Shown in pieces: positions 36,937-49,400 of a DNA stretch of 64,000 nt; position 1 is the first letter of the stretch; each line of letters opens with the position of its first letter. Origin of the DNA: Annona cherimola (Eukaryota; Streptophyta; Magnoliopsida; Magnoliales; Annonaceae); NCBI GenBank assembly GCA_030490835.1, contig CM059972.1, positions 39,039,452 to 39,103,451 on the forward strand, given 5' to 3'. The notes under the pieces were generated by a model. The model saw nothing but the letters and a program-made list of their open reading frames with translations, was not told where the DNA came from and did not search any database. Position numbers and translations under genes: made by a program.

Positions 36937-37171
36937 TGTTATGATCCCAGAGTTACACAAGGTTTTTGTTCTTACAATACATCATTGGAAAAGAGAAAAT
37001 GACATTCTTTAGAAGACCATATGCATTAACTTAGGAGACCTAGAACCTCAAGATCTAAGAGTTATTTTCATGAATTTAGGTATGCTTCCGCTTTTAGTTT
37101 ATTTTCTTGATGATTTAATGTGAAAGATTTTTGAAGTGATTGTGGTTTTAATCAATAAGAAATTTCCAACA
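36937..37171 (+). repeat. Putative 5' LTR of the ancient copia element
   Basis: Starts TGTTATGATCCC and ends TTCCAACA, directly before a degenerate primer site. The right end is well placed; the left end is chosen only from the TG start and is uncertain because no partner LTR is available. Confidence 0.45.
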
Positions 37172-37187
37172 AGCAATATCAGAGCTA
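37172..37187 (+). promoter_or_regulatory. Degenerate primer binding site
   Basis: AGCAATATCAGAGCTA corresponds to the common AGTGGTATCAGAGC primer site of copia elements, with two or three changes. Confidence 0.65.
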
Positions 37188-38620
37188 TCTTCATAATGAA
37201 TCATTAAAAATGTTTTCTCAAATTTTGGGTTGATATACAATTTTGTGGTTCTTGTTGAATTATGACAATTTTTTTTAAAAAAAGATGCCATATGATTGCC
37301 CATTATGTGTCATGGTCTTGGTTTGATTTTGATAGGTATGCTTTGTGGATTAAGAGTCGTGGATATGATCTCTGTTTGATTTAATTACACCTCTGCTTAC
37401 TCTCTTTATTAATTATTTAGGCACGTTTTTTTGTATTGGCATAAGTGATTGCTATTGGTGTACATTTTGTTAGCATATGTCGTTTATTAAATTAGAAGTC
37501 ATAGCATTGAACCATGCATTTTTTAGATGATTGCATCCGTACATCCATGCAATTTTAAATGATGCTAAACCGCCTGTGCCTATGAATTTCCATGCCCGTA
37601 TGTTTAGGCCATCTGTTTTTTACCTCTGAATCCACATATACATCATGGCGTATGAATTTTCTGTTTTCATGTTGCCTAAAGTTTTTTTTAATTTTTGGCG
37701 CATGATGTTGTGATCCCTGTAACATGCTTTGGATTTGGATAAGATTTTGTTGTTGTGCTTCGGCAGCTAGGGTTTTTTCCTTTCTTGGGTAAGAAGGATA
37801 CCCTACTCAAAGCTCTAGTTGTGAAAACAACTGCGTATACATGCTCTAGTCTTGGTACTCTGGTGGTGAATGCAATTGCGTAGCAACTATAATCATTTTC
37901 TTTGGATGTTTTTAATCTAGGTATTATTTCATGATAATATTCTCATTTAATGACAATGGTTTATGGCATACATGAAATTAAATTAAGTGGTTAATTTTTA
38001 TTTAAATTTTAGAAAGGTTTCATAACAATCTTCATGCACTCATAATTTGTTACTTTCTATTATATATAAGTTAACTCGCTGTCATGCAAAATTTAATACT
38101 TCAAATTTTTGAAAATTTAAATTCAAATAATAGTATAATTTTTATGGAGTCAATATTTAAAAAAAAATTAATTAAAATAATATGCTACCAAAGAGCCTCT
38201 ATCATGCAGGTTAATTTATTTTTGAAGCATCAAGATGATTGTGTGTATGTAATTAGTATGGATATTAATCAACCCAAAAGAAGGTTAATATTTTGCAATA
38301 TTTCATGCACACTCCCCATAATAAATATCCGACAATTATTTGACATTTTATATGAATAATAAGTAAGTCCAAAGAAAGACTTATTGTTTGACCGGATTTT
38401 ATTGTCAATATTTTTCAACAAAATTTTGTTGTCGATATTTGATTACTTTAATAAGAGTACTATTATAAGTTAAAAATTTTTCCACATGGTATTAATGTTG
38501 TGCTAGTTATTTTGTGATGAACCCTACCACTATTTGAATTTCTAAAGTTTTATATAGAATTGAAGTAAATTTATTGTTTTGTTTTATTTTCAATTAATGC
38601 ATCTGATTTTACTATATTTG

Positions 38621-38937
38621 TCAACATTAATTCTATTCCAATGCTAAATGGAACTGACTTTAGGCAATAAAAAGAGAATGTTATGAGCATTCTTGGTTGC
38701 ATGGATCTAGATCTTATGTTGAGGGTTGAATAACTCACTCCTCTTACGGTTGCAAGTTCCACTGAGGAAAAATAGATCTTTGAGACATAAGATTCTTCAA
38801 ATTGCATGAGTCTCATGATCATGAAGCAAGTAGTTCAAGAAACTTTCAGAGGAAGTGTGTCTGAAAAAGACATTACTGCTAATGCATTCCTAATGAAATT
38901 CGAAAAATGCTATGAAAAAAGTGATAAGGTTGAAACA
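38621..38937 (+). pseudogene. gag fragment (N-terminal half) of the ancient copia
   Basis: Frames here give SIPMLNGTDFRQ, KENVMSILGCMDLDLMLRVE, SLMIMKQVVQETFRGSVSE and KFEKCYEKSDKVET, the N-terminal half of a copia gag protein of the UBN2 type. A stop replaces the tryptophan expected after DFRQ, and there is at least one frameshift. It breaks off at 38937 where inserted DNA begins and resumes at 42384. Confidence 0.75.
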
Positions 38938-39198
38938 AGTTTGGGCCTATGAAACTTGGGGGACGTTTGAGAATATGAAAGTTAGTGGAATCGTGGGATG
39001 GGTGGAAGTGAGAGAGTAAATATGTTGGAAATTATGTGACTAATATGAAATAATAGGGGTAAAGTGGGAATAAACTAGGTAGTTAAAAGAAAAAATGATT
39101 AGAATATAGGGGTAAAATTGGAAAAATATGGTTGTTGGATTGTAAAATCATTTGTTAGCAAATGTGCTCCCATCCCATCCCATCCCACACTACACGTG
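38938..39198. mobile_element. MITE-like insertion in old gag, left part
   Basis: DNA not belonging to gag, bounded by the gag halves. It contains GTGGGATGGG near its left side and the inverted CCCATCCCATCCCATCCCAC near its right side, and begins and ends with GTTTG-type and CAAAC-type strings. With 42371-42383 it makes a unit of about 275 bp. AACAA may be the flanking duplication. The solo LTR has inserted near its right end. Confidence 0.5.
39194..39198. repeat. Target site duplication ACGTG, left copy
   Basis: ACGTG directly precedes the solo LTR start TGTGAAACCC and is repeated at 42371-42375. Confidence 0.93.
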
Positions 39199-40041
39199 TG
39201 TGAAACCCTGATTTTAGAAATGTATATGAAACCCTAGGATTATAAACCTTGGGTAATATAATGATATTTTGCAATATATGGCATTGGAAGATTAAATAGC
39301 TAATTATGGAATGTTAATTCGGATGAATAGTGCACGTGAATAGTAAATATGGGATTAAGAAATATGTTAAGTTAATCATTTTGGATTAACTTAATCATAA
39401 AAGATAAAAAAGGAAGCTTCCCACGAAAGGACAAAAGAGGAGTAGAGATTGCTTTTGGATTTTTTTTATGATTTTCGGATTTTAATGGATTTTGAGGAGA
39501 AAACATAGAAAAATTCATATCTTACAATCCGGAAGTCAGATTAAGGTGAAATTTTGTATGGATGGCTAAAATATTATGCCGAATATGATGGATGGATTGG
39601 ATTAAGCCAAATATTATAAAAAATGTGTTTCTTGGAGAGTAGGTAAGTGAGACTTAACTTTTCCAAAGCAAGTCATTAATTCTACTTTTTACTTCTTGAA
39701 AAAGTAGCTTAATATATGATATTTTAATGAAATAAAATATACAAAAATCCCCCAAAGTCCACCATGGGAAAACGTGAGCTAGCATGGGGATTTGTGCCAA
39801 AAATTCAATGGTTGAGATGAGCTCAATCGAGGATAATCAACGGTTGAGATTAATCACATCTTTTGATGAAAATCAAGCAATTAATGGATGGATCAGCAAT
39901 GGAAACTTATGGCCAGCAATTTGCCACCTAAGATAATAAGAAATTGCTTGGAAATGAGGCGGAAATGACCTAAGTAAAGATATTTATAATTTAGCCCAAA
40001 TTTCAAGGGGGTAGAATGCAATTTCATGAAATTTGGAGCAC

Positions 40042-40050
40042 TATATAAAG
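40042..40050 (+). promoter_or_regulatory. TATA box of the solo LTR
   Basis: TATATAAAG, followed about 80 bp downstream by a purine-rich GAGAGAAAG leader. The LTR therefore keeps an apparently intact promoter that could drive transcription to the right into the old copia remains. Confidence 0.65.
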
Positions 40051-41214
40051 GGGAGGGTGCCTTGAACGAATTTCACACCCATCCCAAGCATTCTTAGCTT
40101 GAGAAATTCATTCCCCACGTTTTTGAAGCAAGAGAGAAAGAGAGAGAGAAGGAAAGAGAGGGAAAGAGCCGAGTAGGAGGGGAGTTCTCCACTTGAGGTA
40201 AGGGAATTCTTTCCAAATTTTTTTTGGATATTAAGTAGGTTAAAATCATGCTTAGATAATTCCTAAGTATGAGAAAATAAGTATGGTTATAATGCCAAAG
40301 TAGAATTATGTCAAAACATCGAAAATTTGAAGCGAAGATAGAACATTCAGGAAAATCATTTATGATATGTGTAAATAATACTCCAAATTTGATAAATGAT
40401 GATTTGAGATGAATGAATATGATAAATATGATGTTGGAATGATGATATATTAATTTCATGATTTTTGAAATTAAGGATTATGCTCAAGTGAATTTATGTT
40501 GATTTTTAGTATATGAAGAAAATGATTTATTTAGCCAAGTAAATGATGATAAATTCAAAATGTATGAAAATTTCCATAATATACTAAGCATAAGCTATGT
40601 GATGGTATTTTTTATTTTTGAAAAAAATATTAATTTTTGAAACTCATGAACACTAACCCACGCTGCTGTGAATAGTAACATCGGGTGAACAGTAAACGTG
40701 AATAGTAATATGCTACAGTGACATGAACAGTAATTATGAATATAAACAACGTGATTTTGGGAAAATTTGAGATTTATTTTTATATTTTATGAGGATATAT
40801 GGATGGAATTTTTAAAGGATTTATGGATAAAAATCTATATAAAGAGGTAATGACCAAGTGTATTTATAAAATTAACCTCTATAGAAATGAGGTAATGAAT
40901 GATTATAAAACACTCATGGGAAGCAATCTAAGACATGGAATGATATAGATAAAATATCATTTTTTCTTGTAGGACACGGACTAAGGAGGTAAGCAAGCAA
41001 TTTTTTTAAAAAATATGATTTTATTGCTTCATTGTAAGCAAGCACAACTTTGAAAATGTGATTTTATTCTCAAGTATTTATGAAATGTGTTTAAGGGTGA
41101 CCATTCCTATAATGTTTTGAAAAGATGAATGTTTATGAGTTTTTATAAAAAGTCATGTCGGCATATTGATATCATGTGATGTTCATGGACATGCGCGCAT
41201 GTATGATGCATAAT

Positions 41215-41427
41215 GAAGAGGCTTTGGTGGAGGAAGTAGGATCGGGGATCCCTCTTCACCATTGCCAAGTCGCAAGAGCTGTGTGCCAGCGGCGTCCTCC
41301 CAAGAGGTGGGGGCACAAGGAAGAGGCTTTGGTGGAGGTAGAAAGCGGATCAGAGGGTTCCCCTTCACTATTGCCGAGTCGTATAGACTGTGTACCGATG
41401 GCGTCCTCCCCAGAGGTGAAGGCAAAG
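41215..41427 (+). repeat. Tandem duplication in the solo LTR, 2 x about 105 bp
   Basis: Two GC-rich units start GAAGAGGCTTTGGTGGAGG at 41215 and 41320. Each holds GTCGCA/GTCGTA, GCGGCGTCCTCCC or GATGGCGTCCTCCC, and an AGAGGTG end. They are copies of the GC-rich island conserved in Tekay LTRs. They create overlapping open frames on both strands that are not genes. Confidence 0.88.
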
Positions 41428-41748
41428 AAATGTTATGTGTGAATGAATGCATTGCATTTTCATACATGGATTGAAAAGGAAAGCATGGATTTGAAATGAT
41501 ATTTTTAAGGAATAGTGCAAATAATTCTCTACATTAGAATGACATATATAATGCCGGGAAAATTAAAAGTTATGCATGTAGGAACCATGTAGGCATCAAG
41601 AGGAAGAGAGGTTCCCCTTGATGAGGCCAAGTCGGAGACAGCCGGCGTATTGGACCATGCTATGTGAGATGTTCCCTGGGCTAGAGTACCCGCACATGAA
41701 GGTTTATGTCAGGAGTGGAAAGGAAGCATTTGCACATCCAATGTTTAT

Positions 41749-41948
41749 GAAAAAGTTTCTATTCCATTGATAATTGATCACTTGCTAAGTGTCTCCTATC
41801 GAATGGAGAGAAATGCATTTACTAATGGTTTTCATGAATGGTTTATGAAAGGTTTCCAAAAATGGTTTACGAAAAGGTTTCTATTCCATTGGTAGTTGAT
41901 CACTTGATAAGTGTCTTCTACCGAATGGAGATGAATGCATTTAAAATG
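41749..41948 (+). repeat. Tandem duplication in the solo LTR, period 122 bp
   Basis: GAAAAAGTTTCTATTCCATTG (41749) recurs as GAAAAGGTTTCTATTCCATT (41871), followed in both by GATCACTTG.TAAGTGTCT and GAATGGAGA.(A/G)AATGCATTT. The second copy is partial. Confidence 0.85.
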
Positions 41949-42370
41949 AAAAATGCTTGCTTATTGAGTTTCGACTCATGTTTTATTTTTCCAACCTCAG
42001 ACAGGTGTAGGGAAAGCCAAGAGATGAAGAACATGTATTGCTAAAGGAAAAGAAGAATCTACAAAGGTTAGTAGATTTTTGTATGAATAAATGCCCTAAT
42101 GAGATATGGCGAAAAAGACATAGGTTGTATGAAATTATGAAGTGATAAATAATATAAGAAATTGATGATTTATGATGATATGGATGAGTCCATTATGAAT
42201 GACGATGAGTATTATGTTATGTGATGAAAGAAAAGAAAAAGAAAAAAAAAATGGATGAGTTCCAATTAAGAACCCACCGCATGATCAGGGCAACAATCCT
42301 AAGTCACGTTTACCAATCCACAAGATCTTGGAGTAAGGACTATGTGGAAGCCTCGGTTCGGGGTGCCACA

Positions 42371-42383
42371 ACGTGCCAATTAA
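42371..42383. repeat. Target duplication ACGTG and right remnant of the MITE-like insertion
   Basis: 42371-42375 is the right ACGTG copy. The next bases (CCAATTAAC) close the MITE-like insertion before gag resumes. Confidence 0.75.
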
Positions 42384-42830
42384 CAAACTTTCCCTTGATT
42401 TCAATGAGTTATAGAGGTAAAAAAAAATATAAGGGAGTGTATCATGAAGATGTCTCATCTTGCTTTAAAACTAAAGACATTGACATTTATAGCTATGTGA
42501 GGATTTTCTTATGTATTTAATCTTGATTTCTCTTCTAAAGCAATTTAGTCAATTTAAGTTTTTCCAAAAGGATAAATGACCTCTTAATGAATTCATTTCA
42601 TATCGTATATAAGAAGAGGAAAGACTGAAGTAAGAATAGACAAGGGTGCTCTCTTAGCAAATACCTCTAAGGAAAAAACCAAGAAAAAGAAAAAAAGATA
42701 AAGAAGTTGTTGGTGAGGCAATACAAAAAAAAAAAACAACAAAAGAAACTAAATAAGGAATTAGACTATTACTTTTATCACACCATGGACACTAAAAGAA
42801 GGATTGTAAAGAAATTTATGCTTCTCATTT
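42384..42830 (+). pseudogene. gag fragment (C-terminal half) of the ancient copia
   Basis: Resumes the gag read with PLISMSYRGKKKYKG, then degenerate matches to the central helix region, a lysine-rich stretch (KEKNQEKEKKR-like, about 42675-42720) and a ruined zinc knuckle, with GH.KKDCKE at about 42787-42815. Stops and frameshifts are frequent. The join with 38937 is where gag homology continues, which is how the insertion was detected. Confidence 0.7.
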
Positions 42831-42841
42831 TGGTATGTTCT

Positions 42842-43130
42842 AAGGTTAATTCAGCTTTAGTTCTTAGACATACTTGCTAATTAGATTCTAGTGCTACTAT
42901 TTACATAATTATGTTTATGCAGGGTTACCTATGTTGTCAATAGCCAAATGATGCTGAAAGATTCATCTATATAGGCGATGATAAATCGGTCAAATGTGAG
43001 GGTAGAGTCTTACTTCGATTATTATTGAAGACTAATTTTTATTTGAAATTAAAAGAGATATATTGTACTGTCTTTTAAATAGTCAATTTAGTCTTTTCTG
43101 AATTCAAATGTTATTAGTACAGGTTTTTAT
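42842..43130 (+). pseudogene. Protease fragment of the ancient copia
   Basis: LDSSATIYI stands for the active-site LDSGATTHI of copia aspartic proteases, with Gly changed to Ser. It is followed by DAERFIYIGDDKSVK and a LLKTNFYL.LKE strand, matching the region between protease and GAG-pre-integrase in this lineage. Not functional. Confidence 0.7.
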
Positions 43131-43139
43131 TTTGTTATA

Positions 43140-43680
43140 ATAATCTTTATTTGCTTGATATAGTTGCTTCTTTTATCGAAACCTTGCATATGAGTTTACA
43201 TGGTACAAAATACAAATTAATCAATGAGAATTTTTCTACACTCTACTACGAACATTTAGGACATATCTAAACAAAGAATTAAAAGACTTGTGTGAGATGA
43301 AAATCTTGATCCTCTTGACTTGTCAAATTTCAAGTATGTGTTGAGTGCATTAAGGGAAAATCGAAAACACAAGGAGATTTGGTGCCAATAGGTTTTTAGA
43401 CATCTTAAAACAAAAGCACGTGTATATTTATGGGCCATTTCCTATGACTTCACGGAATGGTTAATAATATTTTATTATGCTTCTCTCATATGGCAACCAC
43501 TATTTCATTTATGAGAAGTCTTAATCATTAGATGTGTTTAAGGTTTTTAAAGCTGAAGTTTAGAACCAACTTAGCAAAAGAAGTAAGGTCTTCAAATCTA
43601 TTATTGTAATTCCCTAGGTATTATCAATTATGTAAATGGATGATGATGTATATGGTATAGCTTGAGAAGCCAAATAATAA
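43140..43680 (+). pseudogene. GAG-pre-integrase and integrase fragment of the ancient copia
   Basis: Frames give NLYLLDIVASFIETLH, then YYEHLGHISKQRIKRL (histidine pair of the zinc domain), ECIKGKSKTQ (cysteine part), a ruined catalytic-core start, and SLDVFKVFKAEV.NQLSKRSK near 43515-43585. The SDRGGE strand that should follow is not preserved. The trace is lost after about 43680. Confidence 0.75.
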
Positions 43681-46450
43681 TAAGATTTTGATGAATCAAG
43701 GGTTAAATATATGAAAAGATTACACAAGTTGTGGTGAATATGCAATTCTAGTTACTGAGAAATTGATGGGTGAATTTTGAAAAATAGCTTGATAGAAGCT
43801 CAAGATGGATTTGCACTATTTTTTAAGTGATTTTGGATATATACAAAGTCTTGATTTGATTGAATGACAAATATTTTAGATATTTGGCCTTCATGTGTGG
43901 ATTTTGAGCTAGAAAAGGGCATTATTTGGAGTTGATTCATTTTAAAATGTGTTTAAGCATGGATGATATGCCTAACTTGTTTGGAATGAATATGTATGAT
44001 TATGAGTGCGATTTGAAACATAGATTTAGATGAATAAAAGAATTGTGGCCAATTGTGTAGTTAAGTTTGAAAGAACTACGATAGTGAAAATAATCAAGGA
44101 TCATTAATAAGAGTCATAATTTTCATGAGAATGATTCTAAGAATTATTTAAATGCTTTTATGATGCTTGAAAATAAATTGAGATGATAATTTTGAAAATT
44201 GAATATTTAAAGGCTAATGGTGAGAATTCATTAAGAACTGCACTTAATAAGAGAAATTTTGGAAATGACATAGAACATGATGATTTTTAGTATGGATGAG
44301 ATGCTAGATATATGTGTGATGTGTGAGAAGTTTTTTTGGAGGAATTAGAGGCGATATATGTGATTTGGGCCGATGAGACCCGTTGTAGAGGCAAAATGGC
44401 TAAAAAATTGAATTGACAGGTCAAATTTTTATATAAGACATGTTTTGAACAAACGAATGACATACATATGATATTAAAATTATAAGAGATGTGTATGAAT
44501 GATTGTCTTGGTGCTGAAAATATTTTGATATGTTATGACTAAGTATCTTGTTAGGTTGATAGTTGTTGGTAAAGTTGTGTCATAAAATACATGTCAAAAT
44601 TTGTGATGATAGAATTTTGAGCTGAAATTTTATGGATAAATAGTAATTGAAGTTAGAAATTTAACACGAATATAATCATCTCAATAAGAGTTGTATAGAG
44701 AAAGTTAATAGTAAAATGGCACGGAGTAGTTGAAATCAGCCATTTATAGACCCACATCGGTCAAACCATGTGATTTCTAGAATCACATAGGTCAAACCAT
44801 GTGGGAGGTTGTTTTAAGAGGGTCCAAACCCACCCTATTTCCATTCTATTTTCTTCTCTTCCTCCCCATGACCCTGTCTCTCTACCCCACGAAAAGCCAC
44901 TCAAAATGCTTGATTTCGCGTGATTTTACATCAAAGGAGCTTGATCGATCATGAAGAAAGCTAGAAGATCTTGGAGTTTGATGGAGAAATTCAAATTTGA
45001 GTAAGTAGGTTGATTTATTTTCAAAGAATTGATGAGTTTGAGTTGCAAATCATGTGTTTTATCAATTATTTGCGGTCACCATATTGATTTCATGATTTAA
45101 GATGATTTTGATTGTATGGGGCTTGTGTAGAGATATTATTGGGAGGTTGGAAATTGGGGATTTGGTGGAAAGCCACATAAATGATGGATTAAGTGTTAGT
45201 AGAAGTGATTTTTAATGAGATTATAATGTATTGGATGGAATCCTTTGAATTTGGTGTGAGATGGATTTGATTTCTATATAATGCCTATGATGTGTTTGAT
45301 GAAATGCTTAAGTGAGGTTAAAGGCAATAAAATGATGTATAAATGGGTGTGTAAGACCTTTGTGATGTGAATGATGTGTTGCAAATACTTAAGGACATAT
45401 ACAATGATGAATTATTTGCAATGGAACTTGTGATGAACTTGAAGTATATGAGGTATATGATTTGAAATGGGGATTTGAACTTGTTTGTTGATATGGATGT
45501 TAGAATTGTATAATTCTCATGTTGAGATAATAATGGAGCTTGCTTTGAATAAATGAATGAAGGCTAATGGATGAGTGATCCATTGGCTAAGTTTGCATGG
45601 TTGGATAGATATTGAGATGGTTTGATAATGAATTTTGCACGCCACTTATTGATTTTGGCTTGATTTGGGGCTAAGCCCTTTGGTAATGGTTTGATTATTT
45701 GTTTTGGCAGGATTTTGTGAAACCACATGGTGAATTTTTTGTGAAATAAGTATGGGCACGAAATGAAAAATGGTTTTGACATGAGCATGATGCGTATGAC
45801 ACGGTGATGTATGTGCATGATTTGCATAGGACTGTTCATGGCCCTTTATTGACATGAGGATATGGTTATTCATGGCCCTTGATGGACATGAGGTTGGTGG
45901 ATTTAATGTGTGTTCTAGTATGGCATGATATGACATGACATAATTGTGTGGGATTAGTGATAGCCCAATGTGTGTATTACATGTGGTTCATGGCATATGA
46001 TGGTTTTGACATGAGTTTGTTATTCGTTGTTACCGATCATGCCCACTTACTGAGTTTACCCAACTCACATGTTGTTTTTGACATTTTTAGCAAGACTGAT
46101 ATTGCAAGAGCCTAGCTGTAAGCTAGGTCAAGTTTAATCTCGAGCTAAGGTAGTTTGTGGCAGTTATAAGTTGTATAGTTTTATATTGTAGTATTTAAGA
46201 TTGATTTATATTAGAGATATACATGTGTATGTATTATATGATGAGTAATGAGTTGTATATCATATGTTGTGATGTGGTTCATGGATGTATGACCTGTTGA
46301 GGTCTTATTAATGTGTTTGAGAATTGTAAATGTGTATTTTACTTCCTCCTAGATGCGAATTACGGAAATAATTATAGTCGAATTGATTTTTGCTGCCATA
46401 TGTCGAATTGATGAATTAATTGTAGATATTTAGGGTTGCCACATGTAGAT
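43681..46450 (+). repeat. Old LTR-like region, target of the Tekay insertion
   Basis: Non-coding. It has the general layout of a gypsy LTR in plus orientation: a pyrimidine-rich stretch (44840-44890), CCCACTTACTGAGTTTACCC (46045) as in Tekay leaders, then AGCTGTAAGCTAGG (46115). 46276-46450 matches 5128-5290. Internal short repeats include TCAAACCATGTG at about 44762 and 44793, and TTCATGGCCCTT at 45835 and 45869. The left limit is uncertain and the right end is cut by the element at 46451. Confidence 0.5.
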
Positions 46451-49400
46451 TGTGGTGCCCCAAACCGAGCGTCACATCCTGAGCCTTACCTCGGGATCGT
46501 ATTGATTGGTAAACGTGATCAGGATTGTTGCCCTGTCACATGACGAGTTTTAACGGTGTTTAACTGATTTAATATTTTCTCATATGAATTTGATTTCTCA
46601 TATTTTCATCTCAAACATATCTAAACCATTTTCAACTCATGCATAACTAAGCCATTTCAAATCCAATCAGCACATATATACGACATGATGTTCAAGCAAC
46701 ATTTCAACTTTTGCCTAAATCAGATGTCACTGCATATATACATCATAATCATCAATATAAAGCACTTCATATAGCTTACAATCATTTCACACGAGTTTTC
46801 ATAACATATAAATTCTAAAGTTTTTCCATTTCATCCTCAAGCTTGCACTTGCTCCTTCGCCATGACCTGTCCTTTACCCGTCTTTGGGTTTGGAAAATAA
46901 AATCGTGAGTCGAAACTCAATAAGCAAGCTATTTGCATTTTACAGGCAAATCATTTCAGGCAACATTTTGCATTTAAAATAATCTCGGAAAGCAACGTAT
47001 ACCTTGTCTAAGGTATATCTTGAAAATATGAAATCTTGTACCCATCACGAGTACCATATGCATAATGCCATATAAAACATGAGCATGATCATTATAATTC
47101 CCTTAGGATAGAAGCTAGCCAGGTGACCATCCGTCCACGTTAACTTTCATTTCAGAGAGGGCGCCGCCGGCCTTGGGCCTGTTTTAAGCGACTTGGCCAG
47201 ACTAAGGGGGGACAATCGGTTCGCTTATTCCCTTCAAGTGGACCTAGTACCCTGTGCACATGAACTTTTGCATAAATCTATCTTTAACATGCTAGCATGA
47301 TTTTGCATTGATAAACTTGGAATCACAACATTTTTCATAGCATTTATCAAAGGAAATTTCATAATATCATATTGAAAGAAAAGCATCATTTCAACACAAT
47401 TTAACTAAGGAGTGACCATCCTTAAATATCTTAGCTTTCCGACTCCGCTTTTTCTTTGCCTTTGCTTACATGAGAATAATATGATTTTTCATATATTTCT
47501 TTTCCTTGCATCTCATTTAGTTTTCCAAACCATTTTATTCACATATATCATTTATTCGATTTCTCAAGTCACTATGCATACATTTAGCATATATGTGCAC
47601 ATTTTTACACATTCAATCGGCTAATCACATAACATATATAACCCCATGATTAGGGTATCTATTCAACTATATAAAATCCATTCAATGGTTATCATTTATA
47701 GGTCCATTAACCTCCATTTATCATTTTTTACATTTTTTTACAAACTTCACACATCGGTGCCCATTTTAAGCACATGTTATTACCTTAAGCTTCATCAATC
47801 AATTCCAAAATTTTGGAATTAATATCATAAAAGCTTAAACAGATATATAAACATATAATTCATCTTATTTTCATGCATTTTTGCACAAAATCACTTTTCA
47901 CAAGTCATTCATCACTTATACACATTTATCCATTTACATATGCCCATTTGGCAACATATACATAAAATATTTCATAAAATTTTCTAAGGAAGAAATTTAA
48001 TCCATATTTCAGCGGGTTAATTAATCTTAATTACCACTGCATTTAGGATATTTTCATGGGATTTAAATCCACTCACCATAGATTTCCAAAACCGCAAGTT
48101 TGGAACCCGTTTTTCACCCATTTAACGTGTCTTTTGACACATAACCCTAAGCAGTCATATAATTCCAAAATTTCAGCATGTAATCCCACTTTTATTAATC
48201 CGTATTTAGTGATTTAACACATATATAACATTCATGAATTATCATTTCTCAAAACAGCAAGTTGCCTACATGTTTTGAGTCCCGTTTCACATCGGTTAGA
48301 CACACTTTCATAAAATTTATAAAAATCAGTTTTAGGACTTCTTTTTTCAAATCTTTTTGGGCATCCATAAAAAATTAAACCTAGGGTATTTTACCCTACA
48401 TAGCATTCATAAAGAATGCAAACCTATTTCCATAGCATTTTTAGCATAGAAATGAAGATTTCGGGTCATAAACATCACTTTACATTCCATAGTTGCTAAA
48501 ATTCATTCCTTAAGCTCAAATAAACATATTTTATTCATTAAAACATGTTTAATAACTTAAACATATCATCCATATCAAACATCAACTTATCATTTAGATT
48601 TAGGGTTTATCAACTTGAGTTTTCCACACATATATCATTCCAAACTTCATTTCCATCATCTAAAACATAGAAATTCATACATATAATCTAATATCCATTC
48701 AATATTCATTAAAAATCATGTTAAACCATCACTTTACAGATTCTTTAAGCATCCCTTCCATATTCCCATTTTGGAGTTTAAAAACTCAAAATAATCAACT
48801 CAAACAACCCGTACACTCACTTTGTTTAGAGCTAATTCAAAACCTAGCACTTGGAGACGATTTTCCTCCACAAATTCTCCTCCTTTTTTCTTATTTTTCC
48901 TTCTTCCTTGGCTGGGAAAAATGGATGTGAGCTGCTGCTATGCCTTGGAGTGAAAATTTCAGCACTTAGCCAACTCTTCCAACCTCCTCTCAAATGAACG
49001 TGCATGGGTTTAGAAGCTGGATTTTTTTCCAGCTGTGGGCCCCACTTCTTGGGCCTTTTTCACATCAATTAAATTCTCTCTTATCACCTTCATGTGTTGG
49101 CAAAATTACAGCCTAGTAAAATGGGATTTTACCATTTTTTAAAATCCAAAAAATCAGCTTGCATCAAGACCGTCCATCTGTCCAGCCCTTGCACGTCCCT
49201 AGCTGCCTCCATTTTCCAGCATTTTTCCATTTTTTTAAAAATCTCAAATTGAGTTTAGTTATACATCTAATTATCCCTTAACTAATTCATTAATTTATCA
49301 TGAAAAAAATGACAGCAACAGCAGCACATCCTGCACGTCCAAATGCCCCATAAGTTGTCCACTTTTTCACTCTCCTTTTTAGCTATATTTTATAATTTTT

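Larger units (their letters stand above)
39199..42370 (+). mobile_element. Tekay-type solo LTR (3,172 bp)
   Basis: Starts TGTGAAACCCTGA and ends TTCGGGGTGCCACA, the ends of the Tekay-group LTRs elsewhere in the window, but on the plus strand. The duplication ACGTG flanks it and there is no internal region, so it arose by recombination between two LTRs. The stretch TTGCTTATTGAGTTTCGACT (about 41957) matches the other Tekay LTRs. A TATA box and two tandem duplications are listed separately. Confidence 0.93.
36937..43680 (+). mobile_element. Ancient Ty1/copia element, heavily decayed and split
   Basis: A plus-strand copia element can be traced from a short putative 5' LTR (36937-37171) and primer site, through a long leader, to gag, protease and integrase remnants. 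It is cut within gag by the insertions at 38938-42383. Reverse transcriptase, RNase H and the 3' LTR are not found; the trace fades after about 43680, where another old repeat begins. Many stops and frameshifts show great age. Confidence 0.75.

Noticed and set aside
41176..41474. Three overlapping open frames of 70-94 codons.
   Set aside because: They arise from the GC-rich 105-bp duplication within the solo LTR.
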